A DNA stretch of 64,000 nt from Calliopum simillimum (taxonomy: Eukaryota > Arthropoda > Insecta > Diptera > Lauxaniidae). The stretch lies in the NCBI GenBank assembly GCA_951812925.1, contig OX638372.1:85209058-85273057 (forward strand), read 5' to 3'. The notes under the pieces were generated by a model. The model saw only the letters and a program-made list of their open reading frames with translations, had not been told where the DNA came from and did not search any database. Every line of letters begins with the position of its first letter. The stretch's first letter is position 1. Of the stretch, positions 1-12,088 are shown in pieces. The position numbers and the translations under genes were made by a program.

Positions 1-2520
1 CCATGTCAGGTAAATGACCTCTATAAATGAGATGTTGCTGACATCAACACATTTACAACGATATACTATAATTGGTGATCGGACGTTGAATGTCGGAGCT
101 TTCTAAAAAAAAGTTATTTTTTGGAGATCACTCAGATCAGAGTTATTTATACAATATTTGAATTTATTAATTCGATTCACCCGAATTATTTGATATACAT
201 AATGTAAGTATTTGAGAGATTTGAGAATAGGAAAAATAATTTCGTCGTTTCTTCACTTCAAATAATCTGCACAACCCAAGGAGTCGTTAAATGATATGTT
301 TTGTTCCATTTAAAGATAACAAGTATTAAAAAGTTTAAAGTATGAAATATAACCGAATGCAATACTTGTCAACTCTGATGTCAGTAAAGGAAGTGCACCA
401 TTTTGAAACCAAATAAATAAAATTCAGTGTCACAGACTTTACAAGTTAAATACTCGGAACATTTGCGCACATACATTTCGACGAAAAATTTCTTTAATCG
501 CACTTAAATTTGTAAATAAAGAAAACACTTCGTTCTTCTCTCCTTAATGCTCGAGAAAAACCCTAAAATTTATTACCAGGTCTTTGGACATTTTTATTGT
601 TATGAGCGTAGGTTTCACTCGTTTGTGTACGAGTATATGGGGAATGTTGTACAAGCCAACAGCCAGGAAGAAGGAAGTTATACAAAATGGAATGCAAATA
701 AAGCAGACAACAAATTTAAATAAAAACTTGGAAAAAAAACTTCAATGCAAACGCACGCAGAGCCTAAAAATAAAAAAAAAATGAAAAACAGAAGTAGGGA
801 ACTGTTTTAAGCCTAAAAGTATGCAACACATATAAAAAATAAACAACAAAGTAAACAAGGACATAAAAGTAAAGCGCATAAATGACAGCAGCTGTCATGT
901 GCGTAAACGCATTTCATCAGAGTTGTTCGCGCGTGGGCGTGGCATAAACTGGGCGTTGTCAAATAAATATCACTCACTCAGTGGCGCGTGTAAAAGTGAA
1001 AAGTTACAGATCTTTTTTATGTGTTTGCATATAATTTGGGTTTTAAAAAAGCATAATTAATTTTTATACTCGCTGTATGCATATTCTATGTATGTGTATG
1101 TTTGTTTGTGTCTGTGTGTGTCTTTGTTGTTTTTTACAAGCTGTGCCAATCCCATGGACTGATGTAGAATTTCATTAAAATTTTTGTTTATGCTGGAGCT
1201 TAAATAAACTTTATGTTGTTTTTTCAGCTTCAACCATATAAAAGTTTGAAGTGCCGTCGGCAGTTGACTTAAAAATAATCAAATTCTAAATACTTATGAG
1301 TATTTAGAAAAAAGCCCTTTGTTGGAGTACTCTTTTTATTTGTTGTTTCAAGGCAAATAACATATTCCTTTTATTTATAGCTCTGCTCAACTAATGTGCG
1401 ATTTTTTGTGTTGCCCCCTAACAATCATTATAGCTTAAGGGGATATTTTGTTTTTACTTATCGGGGCTTATTATTGTAAAATATATCTTATGTCATACAT
1501 AAATAAATGTTATTTAACTTTTGTTTATTTGTCTACATGAAAATAAATTGCCTTTAGTTGAAAAGTTGAGTTTTAATTATAAATTTCAATTAAACAATTA
1601 ACGTATAGCACTTCGTTAATTAGTTTTGTGTTAGATGGCGCTGATGTTTTGCCACAGTAAGGTGCAATTAAAAAGGTAATTTATGACAGAGCAGCAAAAC
1701 AAAAATAAATCTCTGTTACATCCCGCTAACGAAAACAAAGCACCAAGTCCCTTGATGAGATCAAAAAATATGAGGGCCTTTTTGGTTTGTCGTTTCTTAA
1801 AGTATAGTCTGATATTTTTACATTTAAGCACCCAAAAATACTCTCCAAAAGAGATATACATAGGGTAAATTGGGGAATATTTGACTTTGAGGAACTTGTC
1901 TATGTCACTTTCTTGGATCAAAGTAGTTGAAATTGATTGTAAAAAGCGTCGCGAACTTTAATAGTTTTTCTTAACTGCTTACTCCCATGACAACAAGTGC
2001 TTTCAGAGTTTCTGCGATTGTTGTTGTAGTTTTCAATAGCCGGTACTTACGCGTTAGAACTTTTCTGAAATAAAAGTTTGCTTTATGATAACAAAATCGA
2101 GCCCTAGACGCCAAAAAGCCGCAATTTTTGATTTTCATTTTTTGATAGAAATCTTTGGTTCGCGTTCATATGCATCTTTCCTTCAAATTTTATAACTGTT
2201 AAAAGTACCATTACGAAGTTATAGATCCATTCCATGCCTAGCGTCACAAGAATTGCCACACCCTTACAGATTTCGCTGAGATTTAATTGATATATGGTTT
2301 CGTTTCGTGTCAAAACCCGATAAAAATGGGGGAAAAAAGGTTTTTTTTTTTTTTTTGTGGGTATTGGAGGGGTGCAAAAAGTGGATATTTGTTAAACTGT
2401 GACAAACACTCCTTGGATATTTTTTACCTATTTTTATATTCAAACCATTTTTGGAAAAGTTTTGAATCAGGCACATGGTAAATTTTCGTGTTTGACAAAA
2501 AGTACCTAGTAAATTTTGTA
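1..2520. other. Non-coding AT-rich flank, no gene recognised
   Basis: No ORF here resembles a known protein; the short ORFs at 584-784, 1631-1921 and 2104-2542 are low-complexity or overlap on both strands. About 890-1000 is a GC-richer patch containing GGGCGTGGC and a nearby GGGCG. About 1080-1130 is a TGTG/TTTG-rich simple stretch. This looks like unique intronic or intergenic DNA rather than repeat. Confidence 0.5.
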
Positions 2521-2523
2521 TTA

Positions 2524-3535
2524 TTTCAGTACGAAAACACAAAAAACGCTACATACTCCTTTGACCTTCCAAAACATATTATGCAGAAAGAAAAAAAAAA
2601 AAAAAACAACCTTTCATACCGTCATTTCAATATGAACCAAAAATTTAGATAAAGCATAAGCTTTAGAAGTTATAATTTTTTGAAATTTTCAAAATATCAA
2701 ATTTACCGAAGCTGCTTCACAAAAATCGAATCAAATTAAACCAAAACTCACAAAAATTGTCTATAACAATTACATCAACCTCAACCGATTTTCAATTTCT
2801 GAACTATTTTCGAAAAGTACCGAATCAGATTAAGTAGCTTTAGTGGCTATAAGCAAAAAGCACTATTTTTACTACTTTTTTAGTACTAAATTGAATTTGA
2901 ATTGAATTGAAGATTAAAAAAAAACAAAAAATACCACATGGGCTACTTTTTAGACATTCTAAAAATTTTTTCTGGAAAAAAGTCAAAAATATCATATGAA
3001 TCCAATACAAAAATTGTATTTTACCGACTTAGAAGTTATAATTCTTTTAACTAAGGCTTTAGAAGTGGGTTTTATTTAGATACATTAAAAAAACGATATC
3101 TCGGTAAAGAAACCATCTTTACATTGGAATCATGTAAAAAAATAGTCTTATCTTTATACCACAAAAAATATTTTAGAGACCTTAAATTAGGATAGATACT
3201 AATCATATATTGCTAAAAAAAATTTAAAAATAGTGCTTTTTGCCTTATGGCAGAAAACTTACTTTGTGCTAATAGATTACTTCACTACTTTTTCAAAATA
3301 AGTCTGAACATGAACATCGGTTGAGAAATGTCCTAAGTACTTATAGACTATTCTTGTGAGTTTTGTAAAGTTTCGGTCAAAAGTTGAAAATTTCAAAAAA
3401 TCGTAAACTTCTAAATCATAAAACGTACCATTTTTAGTTCATATGAGAGGCTATTTTTTTTCTTTCCACAAAATTTATTTTGGAAGGTCAAAAGGGTAGG
3501 TCATGTAGTATTGAAATGGCACTAACAGTACTACT
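2524..3535. repeat. Diverged ~1-kb palindromic (foldback-like) element
   Basis: The left arm (about 2524-2900) reads as an imperfect reverse complement of the right arm (about 3205-3535). Shared landmarks are TTTGACCTTCCAAAA at 2559 and its complement near 3478, TTTTTTGAAATTTTC near 2678 and its complement near 3385, and CAAAAAGCACTATTTTTA near 2853 and its complement near 3230. The middle 300 bp is AT-rich and has no ORF. Arm identity is clearly lower than in the palindromes at 12-14 kb and 44-47 kb, so this copy is older. The family is not recognised. Confidence 0.7.
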
Positions 3536-4400
3536 TAGGCTCAGCATTGCTCGCTAAGTCACCACTCTAGCTTAACCTAACCAGTAATAATAACGAGTGT
3601 CAAACCATATCTTTGAACTTTTCGATCGAACCCTTACATTCCGAGTTCCTTTGAACTAAAAGTATGATATGTTGAAGTGTTTTTTGGCCATAATTCGGTT
3701 CTCTGCTACAACTATAATTATGTTCTTTATGTTTACTTCAAGGGATGATAGTTCGGAAAATTGAGGTCCAATTGGAAAAACTATAAATATGTAGTTTGAT
3801 AAGGAAGATTATGGCTGGCTATTCGATGATTTTAAAAAAATTTCAGCTTTTCCTAGAACTGCACCAAAAGCCTGAAAACAGGTATATAAACAATTTTGAA
3901 TTCGGATTTAACGTCAAAAAGTACGTAAAGGTGCGTGTGTTTAAGTAAAAAATTTTATATATTTTTTTTAAAAAATTTTTTTTTTATGTTGCCTCATGTT
4001 ATTTTCTCGATTATTTTGCACATGATCCAACGCATTTTATTCCTAATAGATGCGTTCAACAAATATGCAAATGTATGCATTTATTAATTACATATTTAAA
4101 ATAAATATGAAATCGAGACAATTGACACATCCCTAAATGAGGCCGTTAAATATTTCAATTAGCTTCAGTCAATTAAATTTCCATTTTCAAGTGCAAAATT
4201 AGCGATCAAATAAATGCAAATATTTTGTTTATTTAAATTTGAAATAAATTCCTAACCCAAAACAAATATTTGCACTCGACAAACAATGTATGTAGGTATG
4301 TTCCATTTAATTTAGTGTCGGCATAAAATGATTAGAAATTTAGCAATAACCGCTAATTAATTCCGAAAAAATCAATCTTGTATGCATATGAGCAACATTT
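3536..4400. other. Non-coding AT-rich spacer
   Basis: I see no coding potential and no clear repeat structure. It is rich in A and T runs and leads into the 5'-truncated LINE. Confidence 0.5.
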
Positions 4401-4406
4401 GTATTT

Positions 4407-5705
4407 ATGTATATATTTGTTCAATGTGTCGAAAATTCCCCTTTTTTTTTCAAAACTAAGAATTGGAAAATTGGCCCTAAAATCTATACTTTTGTTAAAA
4501 ATTTGTTGTCCAGTCGGAAAATTCGTGTCAAAATAAAAAACACTTTATCGGAAACTCATTCTCTTCAAAATGACATCTTTCAAGGCTCTCCACTTTTTGT
4601 AGTTCTATTCATCATTGCCTTGGACGAAATTAGCGATATTATTTCAAAATTTTATAAAATAGAGCACAGTATTCATGCTGACGACCTAATAATTTACTCA
4701 AAATCTAATATCAACATTTCTGAAGTTACAAGTAATTTTATTAACATACTGTCAAAACTTACAGATTGGGGATATGTTTCTGGTGCAAACATTTCATTTA
4801 GCAAATGTAATACACACCATATATGTCGTAAACATAATTGCGCGGGGATTTCTTAATCTTATAACTATATCAATATCATAAATGTTAACTCGTTAAAAAT
4901 TCTTAGTCTAATTTTCGATAGTAAATATACATTTGCTAAACATTGCCATATCATCCGTGATAACTTGAACTCCAGACTAAATACCATTAAAAATTTAGCT
5001 AGTAAACACACTTTTGTACATCCTTCTTCACTTATCACCGTTGTTAAAGCTATTATACTGGCTTATATAGACTACGCTCACTGCGCTAAGACTCACCTGC
5101 GGGTTTTATCCCCTCCTTATCACGCAGCCATTCGCCTTAGCCTTCGTGCCTTTCCTACAACACCCTTAAAAAATATTTTAACTGAAGCTGGTATGTACTC
5201 CTTCCAAGAAAGAGTTGAAGTTTTGACTGCTCGTCTAATACCGAAACTGTATTTATGTGCAAATAAATTATTCCAAGATGATGTTACCAAAACACTTTCT
5301 CAAAAAAAAAAAACTCCAAAGAAACCTTCCACTATTTATACAAGCATTCAAATCGCCAAATCTTTAGATCTTCGTCCCAATACGAAACTTTCACGAGAAT
5401 TATCTCCAGTCTGTGCTATAGATCAAAACAATATCATCCTTAACCTTACTAGATTGCGTAAAAATTATACTTCCACGGAAACATATAGACAACTACTTTT
5501 AGATATTAGAAACCAAAATATATCTAATGGGTGGAAATTTATTTGTTCTGATGGTTCAAAAAGTGCTAATTTTACTTTTTTTGCCGTTGTAGATGAAAAT
5601 GAAGGATTAATCAAAAATGGAATTCTTGAACCATATTGCTCTATGTTTACCGCTGAGCTTTCAGCTATTAACTGTGCTGTTTCTCATGTACAAAATCGAA
5701 GTCAA
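4407..5705 (+). pseudogene. RT and N-terminal RNase H part of the I-like LINE, one nonsense codon
   Basis: One reading frame runs through the whole piece, broken only by TAA at 4854-4856. RT landmarks are 'FQGSPLFVVLFIIALDEISD' (the family usually has PQGSPLS) and 'HADDLIIYSK' with HADD at 4674-4685, where the catalytic box normally reads YADD. Thumb-type sequence such as LKILSLIFDSKYTFAKHC follows in frame after the stop. The RNase H domain starts around 5531 with WKFICSDGSKS and continues with FTAELSAINCAV, which carries the conserved Asp and Glu. The Tyr-to-His change in the active-site box and the stop make the copy inactive. The first Met of the computed ORF is not the native start, because the element is truncated. 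Confidence 0.85.
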
Positions 5706-5972
5706 TTATTTGCACTGATAGTCAAGCTTGTATTAATTCTATTCTATACTCATGCAGACCTAATCATCTTTCAATCTCAATTAGAAACAATGTTATTGCT
5801 TTCCACAATATTGTTAAGATTATGTGGGTCCCTGGTCATGCAATATTTCATGGCAACCAAATCGCAGACAATATTGCTAAGCTAACATATAGAATACCTA
5901 CTTTTGTTTTCCCATCTACATTAAAACAAGACATTAATCGTCTTGTCTTCAAACATTGTACAGCCAAATAGG
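5690..5972 (+). pseudogene. C-terminal RNase H of the I-like LINE, shifted frame
   Basis: After a frameshift near 5705-5720 the RNase H domain continues in the next frame with 'CTDSQACINSI', holding the third acidic residue, and 'MWVPGHAIFHGNQIADNIAK', a textbook RNase H C-terminal motif (WVPGH, G-N, AD). The frame ends at TAG near 5970. The frameshift separates it from the 5' half, so no intact RNase H could be made. Confidence 0.85.
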
Positions 5973-6069
5973 AAACAAACTGGCAACTATACAACCATCA
6001 GTACAAAGTAATCAATCCCATAGGCTTAAAACCTTATTTCCACCCTAGAGCTTCACGTGCAGCTTTGAG

Positions 6070-6291
6070 ATGTTTCATAAGTCACTTACTCACAGGCGAA
6101 ACCGTCCTTTATGTCCCCACTGCAATAATACTACATCAACAAAACATTTACTTGACAACTGTTCATCATTTACTAATTTTGGAATTAACATTTTTGGAAA
6201 TTTAATTCCTTCCGATCTTCTTAAAGATCTTTCATTTTCAAATATTAATATTATTTTTGACTACATAAAGAAATGTAATATGTTAAATTAA
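6070..6291 (+). pseudogene. C-terminal Cys/His motif of the I-like LINE
   Basis: The peptide contains RRNRPLCPHCNNTTSTKHLLDNC, a C-x2-C-x8-H-x4-C arrangement (CPHC, KHLLDNC). Similar C-terminal motifs are typical of I, Jockey and LOA elements. It lies about 100 bp after the RNase H frame ends and is probably the last part of the same ORF2 after a further frameshift. It ends at TAA 6289-6291, about 130 bp before the A-run. Confidence 0.7.
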
Positions 6292-6557
6292 CCTTTTATT
6301 TATCATTTTGTATTATAAAACTCTTGTTCTTTTAATTATCCTGTTAATTTCATAGATTAGAGAGCTCAAGGCCTTTGCCGCCAGTGCTCCTTTTATATTG
6401 TTTAATAACACAGGTTTACAAAAAAAAAAATTTCATGGCATTTTGACCAGACTATGTGTTTCCTAGGGACTTTGACGTCCTGAATCCGAATTCCGGGTCC
6501 GTTTTGTTCCAGAACGTCTGAGAAAAAGATTTCAAGGTCATATGTAGGTCAAAATGG

Positions 6558-7152
6558 GGTTCATGTGTCGCTAAGTGATAAATTCTGAAACTAATTTTTA
6601 ATCATTGAGCTCTTAGGCCTTAAAAAGAACATGTAAGCAAAAAGAGTATCTCGGACCTAGTTTCGGAGATATAGCCATCGGAAGATCAGAATATATATCT
6701 TCTATGAAAACCGCTATAAGTTGGGAAGCCCTGAATGGATTTGGAAAATATTGGTGTCATATGAAAGGTATTTTGTTGTTGTTTTCATTGTTGTTATTAT
6801 TTTTGTTGTTGTTGTTGGTGTTGTTGATTTATTTGTTGTTGTAATTGAAAAATTTCACAAAATTTCAAAAAAGCTCAAATCTCAAAAACTATGAATCCAA
6901 TTGAAAATATTTTCAAAATATTTTTATAGGCTGTCAAAATACCTTTCATATGACACCAATATTTTGCAAATCCATGCAGGCGTTCCCAACTTATAGCGGT
7001 TTTCATAGAAGATATATCCGGATTTTCCGATGGCTATTTCTCCGAAACTAGATCCGAGATACCCTTTTTGATCACATTCTTTTTAAGGACTAAGAATTTA
7101 ATGATAAAAAATTAGTTTCAGAATTTTAGCGAATTTATCACTAAACGACACA
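6558..7152. repeat. ~0.6-kb palindromic element with GTT-rich spacer
   Basis: The left arm 6558-6772 is the reverse complement of 6948-7152 with modest divergence. Landmarks are CATGTGTCGCTAAGTGATAA and its partner, ACCGCTATAAGTTGGGAA and its partner, and TGGTGTCATATGAAAGGTAT, whose partner starts the right arm. The spacer 6773-6947 starts with an imperfect (GTT)n stretch. No coding capacity is seen; probably a non-autonomous foldback or MITE-type element. Confidence 0.85.
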
Positions 7153-7159
7153 TGTAATT

Positions 7160-9790
7160 TGTTATTATACATATAATTTATTTTTAATAAATAAATAAAT
7201 AATTATAGTTAACATGAGATCATTTCATATCAATTACCTTTCCTTTTCTACAAAGTTATTCATTTGAACCTGACTTTCCAACAAAAGTCGAAGATGACGG
7301 CTCGGATTTAAAACAAGAAATAGTGCTAAATGATTCATTCAGTAGTAATGAGCACACAAATGACCGACTTTGTTTTACATTTGGACTATTTTTTGTTAAA
7401 ATGTATAGCTTTAGTAAATTTATTCTAGTTCTACAATAGGTGTACTAAACAACTAGACAAAAAATGGGAATGGTAAAAATAGTTGGATAAGGAAATTCAA
7501 GAAAGTCGTGACGAGAGTTAAGAGTCAGTTGGTAACGTTTCATTTTGCACCTATCCTCCTCCTATTGAGACAAATGTCTCCACCGATCCTGCAGGGTAGT
7601 TTTTGAGTTAGTACGGAACAAATACACAAACTAACAAAATCTCATTTTTATAAAATAAATTTTTTATTTTTTCTCAAAACTTAAAAACTGTAAAATATTG
7701 CTCAGAACTTGTAACCTTTTTGAAATCAGCATTGTCAAATTAATAAAAATTGATGCGCTTTTTGAAAAAAATCTTCGACCACAACCCAACCTCTTATGGG
7801 AGATAGAAATGTACGTCGACGGATTTTGTTCATTTTGACAGATTTTTATTACTTATTTTTATCTAAAAAACATCTGCAATAAATTTCAAAAGCCTAGCTC
7901 TATTACTACTCTTAATGGCCGCCGTTTCGTACAAACGCATTCACTTTGCGTGATGAGTAAAGAGTTTTTGTAAAGCCGATAAACGAAGACCATGACTTTT
8001 TCACCATTTTACTAAACATTTGAATTTCGCAAAGTCTGTTGAAGGAGCTGTCCATAACTCAAAATATACTTAAATTCACCAAAAACAGAGCCCTCCCCAC
8101 TCAGGTTCTGTGGCGAGCAGACTCTTTACCAGACCTCCGCAACGTATCACTTTATTTTTGTTTATTTCAAAGCGACTGATATTGTTTTGTAAGAAATCAA
8201 GTAACCTTCCCGAGAACTCCTGCCAAAAATATTTTTCTTTGTACCCAAACAGATTTGTCGCTAAAAATAAAAATCAAAGACAACCAAAAGGACAAGACTC
8301 CAAAACAAAAAAGTACAAAAAAGGGAAATCTAAATTGGTTCTTTTCAACATACGGCTTAATTTATTTTGCATCAAACCTTAGAGCAATCAAAATATTAGC
8401 CTACAAACTTTGTCCCTTTTTCGTGGAAAAATAATAAATAGAAATCAAATAACACAGTGTACGGTCTAAATGTATCAGACAAAAATACAAAAAATAAAAA
8501 AAAAGTTAAGAACCTACCCAAAAACATCATAATGGGGTAGTTCGAAATCCGTAATTCATAATGTTTTAATATTTTTCAATAAGCGGAATCGAAAAAGTAT
8601 TCGCAGGCGTTAGTTCGTTCGAATCCACAAATAACTTAACAAGATGATTTTTAATTTAATTTAATTGATATTCAATAACCCTAATACTGTGTAGGAATGA
8701 TCTTCTGGTTACTAAGCAGGACAATTTTTTTAATTTTTTCATTTATTTATTTACTGCCTTCACACAAGTGTTGGCAGGGAGTTATTCTTATACATATGAA
8801 ACAGCAGGACTATTAAGTACGACTGAAATATTTTTTTACTTTGAGAAATATATTTATCAACTCCGTCTATATTGAATTTCCTTAAAAAATTTCAGGGACT
8901 GTTCTTAAAACTTAAATCAAAAATAAATTATTTAAATAAATTACAATAGACATACAAAAGCCAACAGCCAAAAGTCATTTTTTTTTTTTTTTTTTTTTGC
9001 TGCAAGCACACTTAATTCTTTATGCACAAAAATTCAAAGCAATTCGACTTCCGCGCCTAAAAGCCAGCTATAAAGTCTACGAAGACGATGACAACAGCAA
9101 AACCAATACACTTTTGCGCACAAAATCAAATATGTACTTAAGTGTTGCATACTTTCAGCAGCTAAGGCTGTACTTACTTTTGTGTGTACCTACCCTTACA
9201 AATTTACCAATGTGTGTTTTGTTTGTATGTTCATTCCATTACAATTATACTTCACTTTCTTTCTAAGGAGCAGGAAAAAGACTAAACAGTAAGAGCAGAA
9301 GGATTCACTAATGCTGGTGCTGCCTGGCATCGTACCTTTATGCCTCCATATTCAATAAACAAAAACAAAAATAACAGGGTGGAAAATAAAAATAAAGGTA
9401 GCAGTTTTGCTACGCTCCAACTGCAACAGCACTCGTAATGTGTGTAACAAATTTCGTAACCAATTTTACTTCCGGCATCTTTACAGGTTTATTTGTGACA
9501 GCAAGCGATATCCTTGCCTCTGAATTGTTTTGTTTGTATGTCTACGGTGCGCCGTAGCAAAACTTATAATTAACGTCAAACCATGAAGTGAGAAATTGTT
9601 AACTTACGGAATAAAATTAAGGTAATAGTCCCAAAGAGTCACATTTGGAGAGATTCAATTATAAATAAATGCGACACTCATATATATAACGTTTCTTCAG
9701 ATCACCTAATAACGACCACTTTTAAATGGCATGTGAACAATTACAATCATCATATTACTGACAAAACTATATTTGGAGTAAGCAAACACT
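7160..9790. other. Non-coding stretch, no gene recognised
   Basis: ORFs at 8110-8382 and 8997-9266 have biased composition and no recognisable domain. A T-run (8981-8998) precedes the second. The region 9000-9550 is less AT-rich and looks like unique host DNA. Confidence 0.45.
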
Positions 9791-9794
9791 GCCT

Positions 9795-10140
9795 CCAACA
9801 TTGGATTTATCCACCTTTAGCCGAGAGAGCGTTTCTATTTTCATTTAGGGGCGTGGCACTACCCACTTAAAACATAATAGTCATGTAATCGTTTCTTAGT
9901 CTTAGTCCTATCTCCATACCGAATTTCATAAAAATCGATGAAGCGGTTCAGCCGTGAGAGCGTTTTTTCTATTTAGAGGCATGGCACCGCCCAAAGTCGA
10001 TGCACCAGCTTAGGAGTGAGAGCATTTTTTCCATTAAAGGGCGCGGCACCGCCCATTTAAAAAAAAATCTATTCCAACAAATAAAAAAAAATCAAGCGAA
10101 TAAGATGACATTCAAGCACAGAACCAGCGACGGAACCGAT
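9795..10140. repeat. Degenerate GGGCGTGGCACCGCCC repeat units (short array)
   Basis: Three units carry the block 'CGATG(C)A...GCGGTT(C)AGCCGTGAGAGCG', then a T-run, then GGGGCGTGGCAC or GGCGCGGCACCGCCCA near 9850, 9985 and 10045. They match the larger array at 28.7-30.2 kb, including the tail phrase ATCAAGCGAATAAG / GGAACCGATTTC. This is a dispersed repeat of unknown class. Confidence 0.7.
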
Positions 10141-10159
10141 TTCATGACGAAATGAGAAG

Positions 10160-10960
10160 TTGATCTCATAACATCCGCACCAACCATATTATGGAAAGAA
10201 GTGCGTTGAAAAAAAAAGAGGATAATCGATTTATCTGTATAACAAATCGATAAATCATCGATAAAATGAAGTTAAAGGGTTGGACATAGGACTGAGCCCT
10301 GAGGATTTCCAGCATTAATAGAGTGTTTATTGGAAGTGAAACGATCAACGACAACACGGATCAAACGATCACTACAGAAGTTCGTAATCCAACAAACGAA
10401 AGAGTTACCGACACCATACACAGAGCCAAAGCTACCACATAAAATAGAACAAAAATAAGAAGATATCTCTATGATTTTCATCCAAAAAAAAGTCACATCA
10501 AAACCATAGAGAAAATCTTCTTAAAATTTTTGTTGATATTTATATTTTCTATTTTTAAAAAGAATTAATAGTAAAATAGGTTAATACGACAATCTTCTGG
10601 TTTTTAGGGGTAATTTTTTGCTCTGTGTAAGCAATAAGTTTTGATACAAGTGCCACACTCGACGAAACGAGCATCCTCTGCGGAAATCGTATAGACGATC
10701 GCTGAACAAATCATTGCACTGCGGATAACTCACGAGGTGGAAGTATATTAGCTTTCTATAACTTTGTAAAGCACGAAGCATATAGATATGTGCCGGTAGT
10801 TATTAGAGTCGGTGACCCAGCTTTTTTTGAAAGCCGGGTAGGCGTCAGCTTCCTTCCAACAGGATGGAAATATTCCACTAGTCCCACTAAACAAACTAGT
10901 ATTTAGGAACATTTCTTCAACACAAGTGCTGACATGCCATATTCACTTTGTTAACAGATA
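10160..10960 (-). pseudogene. Non-LTR retrotransposon reverse transcriptase relic
   Basis: Reading the minus strand from 10960 down, pieces of an RT appear in shifting frames: PSCWKEADAYPAFKK near 10850, 'LFSDRLYDFRRGCSFRRV' near 10680 (the family's ISDRQYGFRRGRS motif), 'IRVVVDRFTSNKHSINAG' and 'NPQGSVLCPTL' near 10300, then a remnant of LHINDLLS in another frame near 10250. These are the fingers and palm motifs of a Jockey/CR1-type RT. At least three frameshifts are present, the catalytic YADD box is not seen, and both ends are truncated. Confidence 0.75.
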
Positions 10961-11530
10961 TTCCCCAAATAAATAAAGTTGTTCATATCTTCTTTCATGA
11001 GACTAATTCTACAATTGAATGTCTTTGGACAAACTGCATGATCTTTGGACACGCATACTTCTTCTGATTATATATAGAGTCTGTAAGATATAACACATGC
11101 CATTTGCATCTGCATCATTAGTCACTGGAAGCAAATAGAATTAGTAGAGCTCTGTTTGTCCCAGTGATCATCGTCCATATGTGAGTGTTCCACTTCAATG
11201 TTTGCCAGTAGAATTTCGTTGGTGTCTTACACAGTTTGTGTTCATTCCGTTCATTTCCATTTTCACCATTTGATTTATATGGATATTGGATTTTGTTGAA
11301 ATTCGACTATCAATTCTTAGTTTGAGAGATTCCTGGCCCATCAAATTTTTTGAAATCATTGAAGACTTGTAAATTGTGGGCAAACTGGAGAAAACTGGTT
11401 TTTCGTTTGGCTCAAACGCTTTGAGTTTTGTTGTCGTTAACAGGAATGAAGACAATACACACCTGAGAGGAAGGATCCCAAAGTTTCCGACAATGTAGGA
11501 CCATAGAATGTGTTGAGACCTCGCCTATTT
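10961..11530. other. Non-coding gap; unrecognised ORF on minus strand
   Basis: An 86-codon minus ORF (11195-11455) is hydrophilic and shows no motif I recognise. I cannot support a gene here. Confidence 0.4.
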
Positions 11531-11539
11531 TGTTTACTC

Positions 11540-12060
11540 CTCAATAATGCCTATAGTGAATGGTAATAATCTATCTCTTCGGACGTAATTAAGCGTATTT
11601 TTTCTTGAGAAACGACTTAAATTTATTATTGAATGTACTCTATTGTAACTCCTAGATAGAGCAAAGGGCCAATATGAATCGTCACCAACTTCTCTTGATA
11701 AAACTTCCCGATTCTTTGATTTCTTTTTGCAGCGACCATTTACAAGTAGTTTTCGGTCTACTACGTCTTCTACTGCCTCGTGGATTCCACTCATGGGCCT
11801 GGCGGAAGACTTCGCTGTGTGATTTTCGGAGAGTTTGACCAATCCATCCCCAATTGCTTAGCTTGACCTCGTTTGCTATAGCCCTCTGATTGCATTTTTG
11901 ATGTAAATAAGTATTTCGGGGTTTCAGATAGTGCGAGCCCATTAAACCATTAGTATGCGCATTAATCTCTTATTGACGAATACTGTCATTAATTGTTCGG
12001 TAACAAGCCACGTTTCGCACCAGTATATCAAAACCGATTTCACACTCAAATCAAATTTCG
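11540..12060 (-). pseudogene. RTE-like LINE C-terminal fragment (copy 1)
   Basis: On the minus strand the sequence reads CETWLVTEQL, then CNQRAIANEVKLSNWGWIG, 'QTLRKSHSEVFRQAHEWNPR' and GSRRRSRPKTTC. This is the thumb/C-terminal region seen in fuller form at 41.0-41.6 kb. It is frameshifted and its upstream part is cut off exactly where the pogo-like element begins (TA at 12061-12062), so the transposon inserted into the LINE relic or beside it. Confidence 0.8.
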
Positions 12061-12088
12061 TAGGGGAATGTATGCGGTTATGAGACAC

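Larger units (their letters stand above)
4407..6430 (+). mobile_element. 5'-truncated I-like (RNase H-bearing) non-LTR retrotransposon
   Basis: RT, RNase H and a C-terminal Cys/His motif occur in that order on the plus strand, followed by a short 3' region and an A-run near 6420. This is the domain order of I-clade LINEs. The 5' part (ORF1, endonuclease and the N-terminal half of RT) is missing, the usual result of incomplete reverse transcription. I could not identify the target-site duplication. Clade assignment is by domain order only; LOA-type elements are the alternative. Confidence 0.85.
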
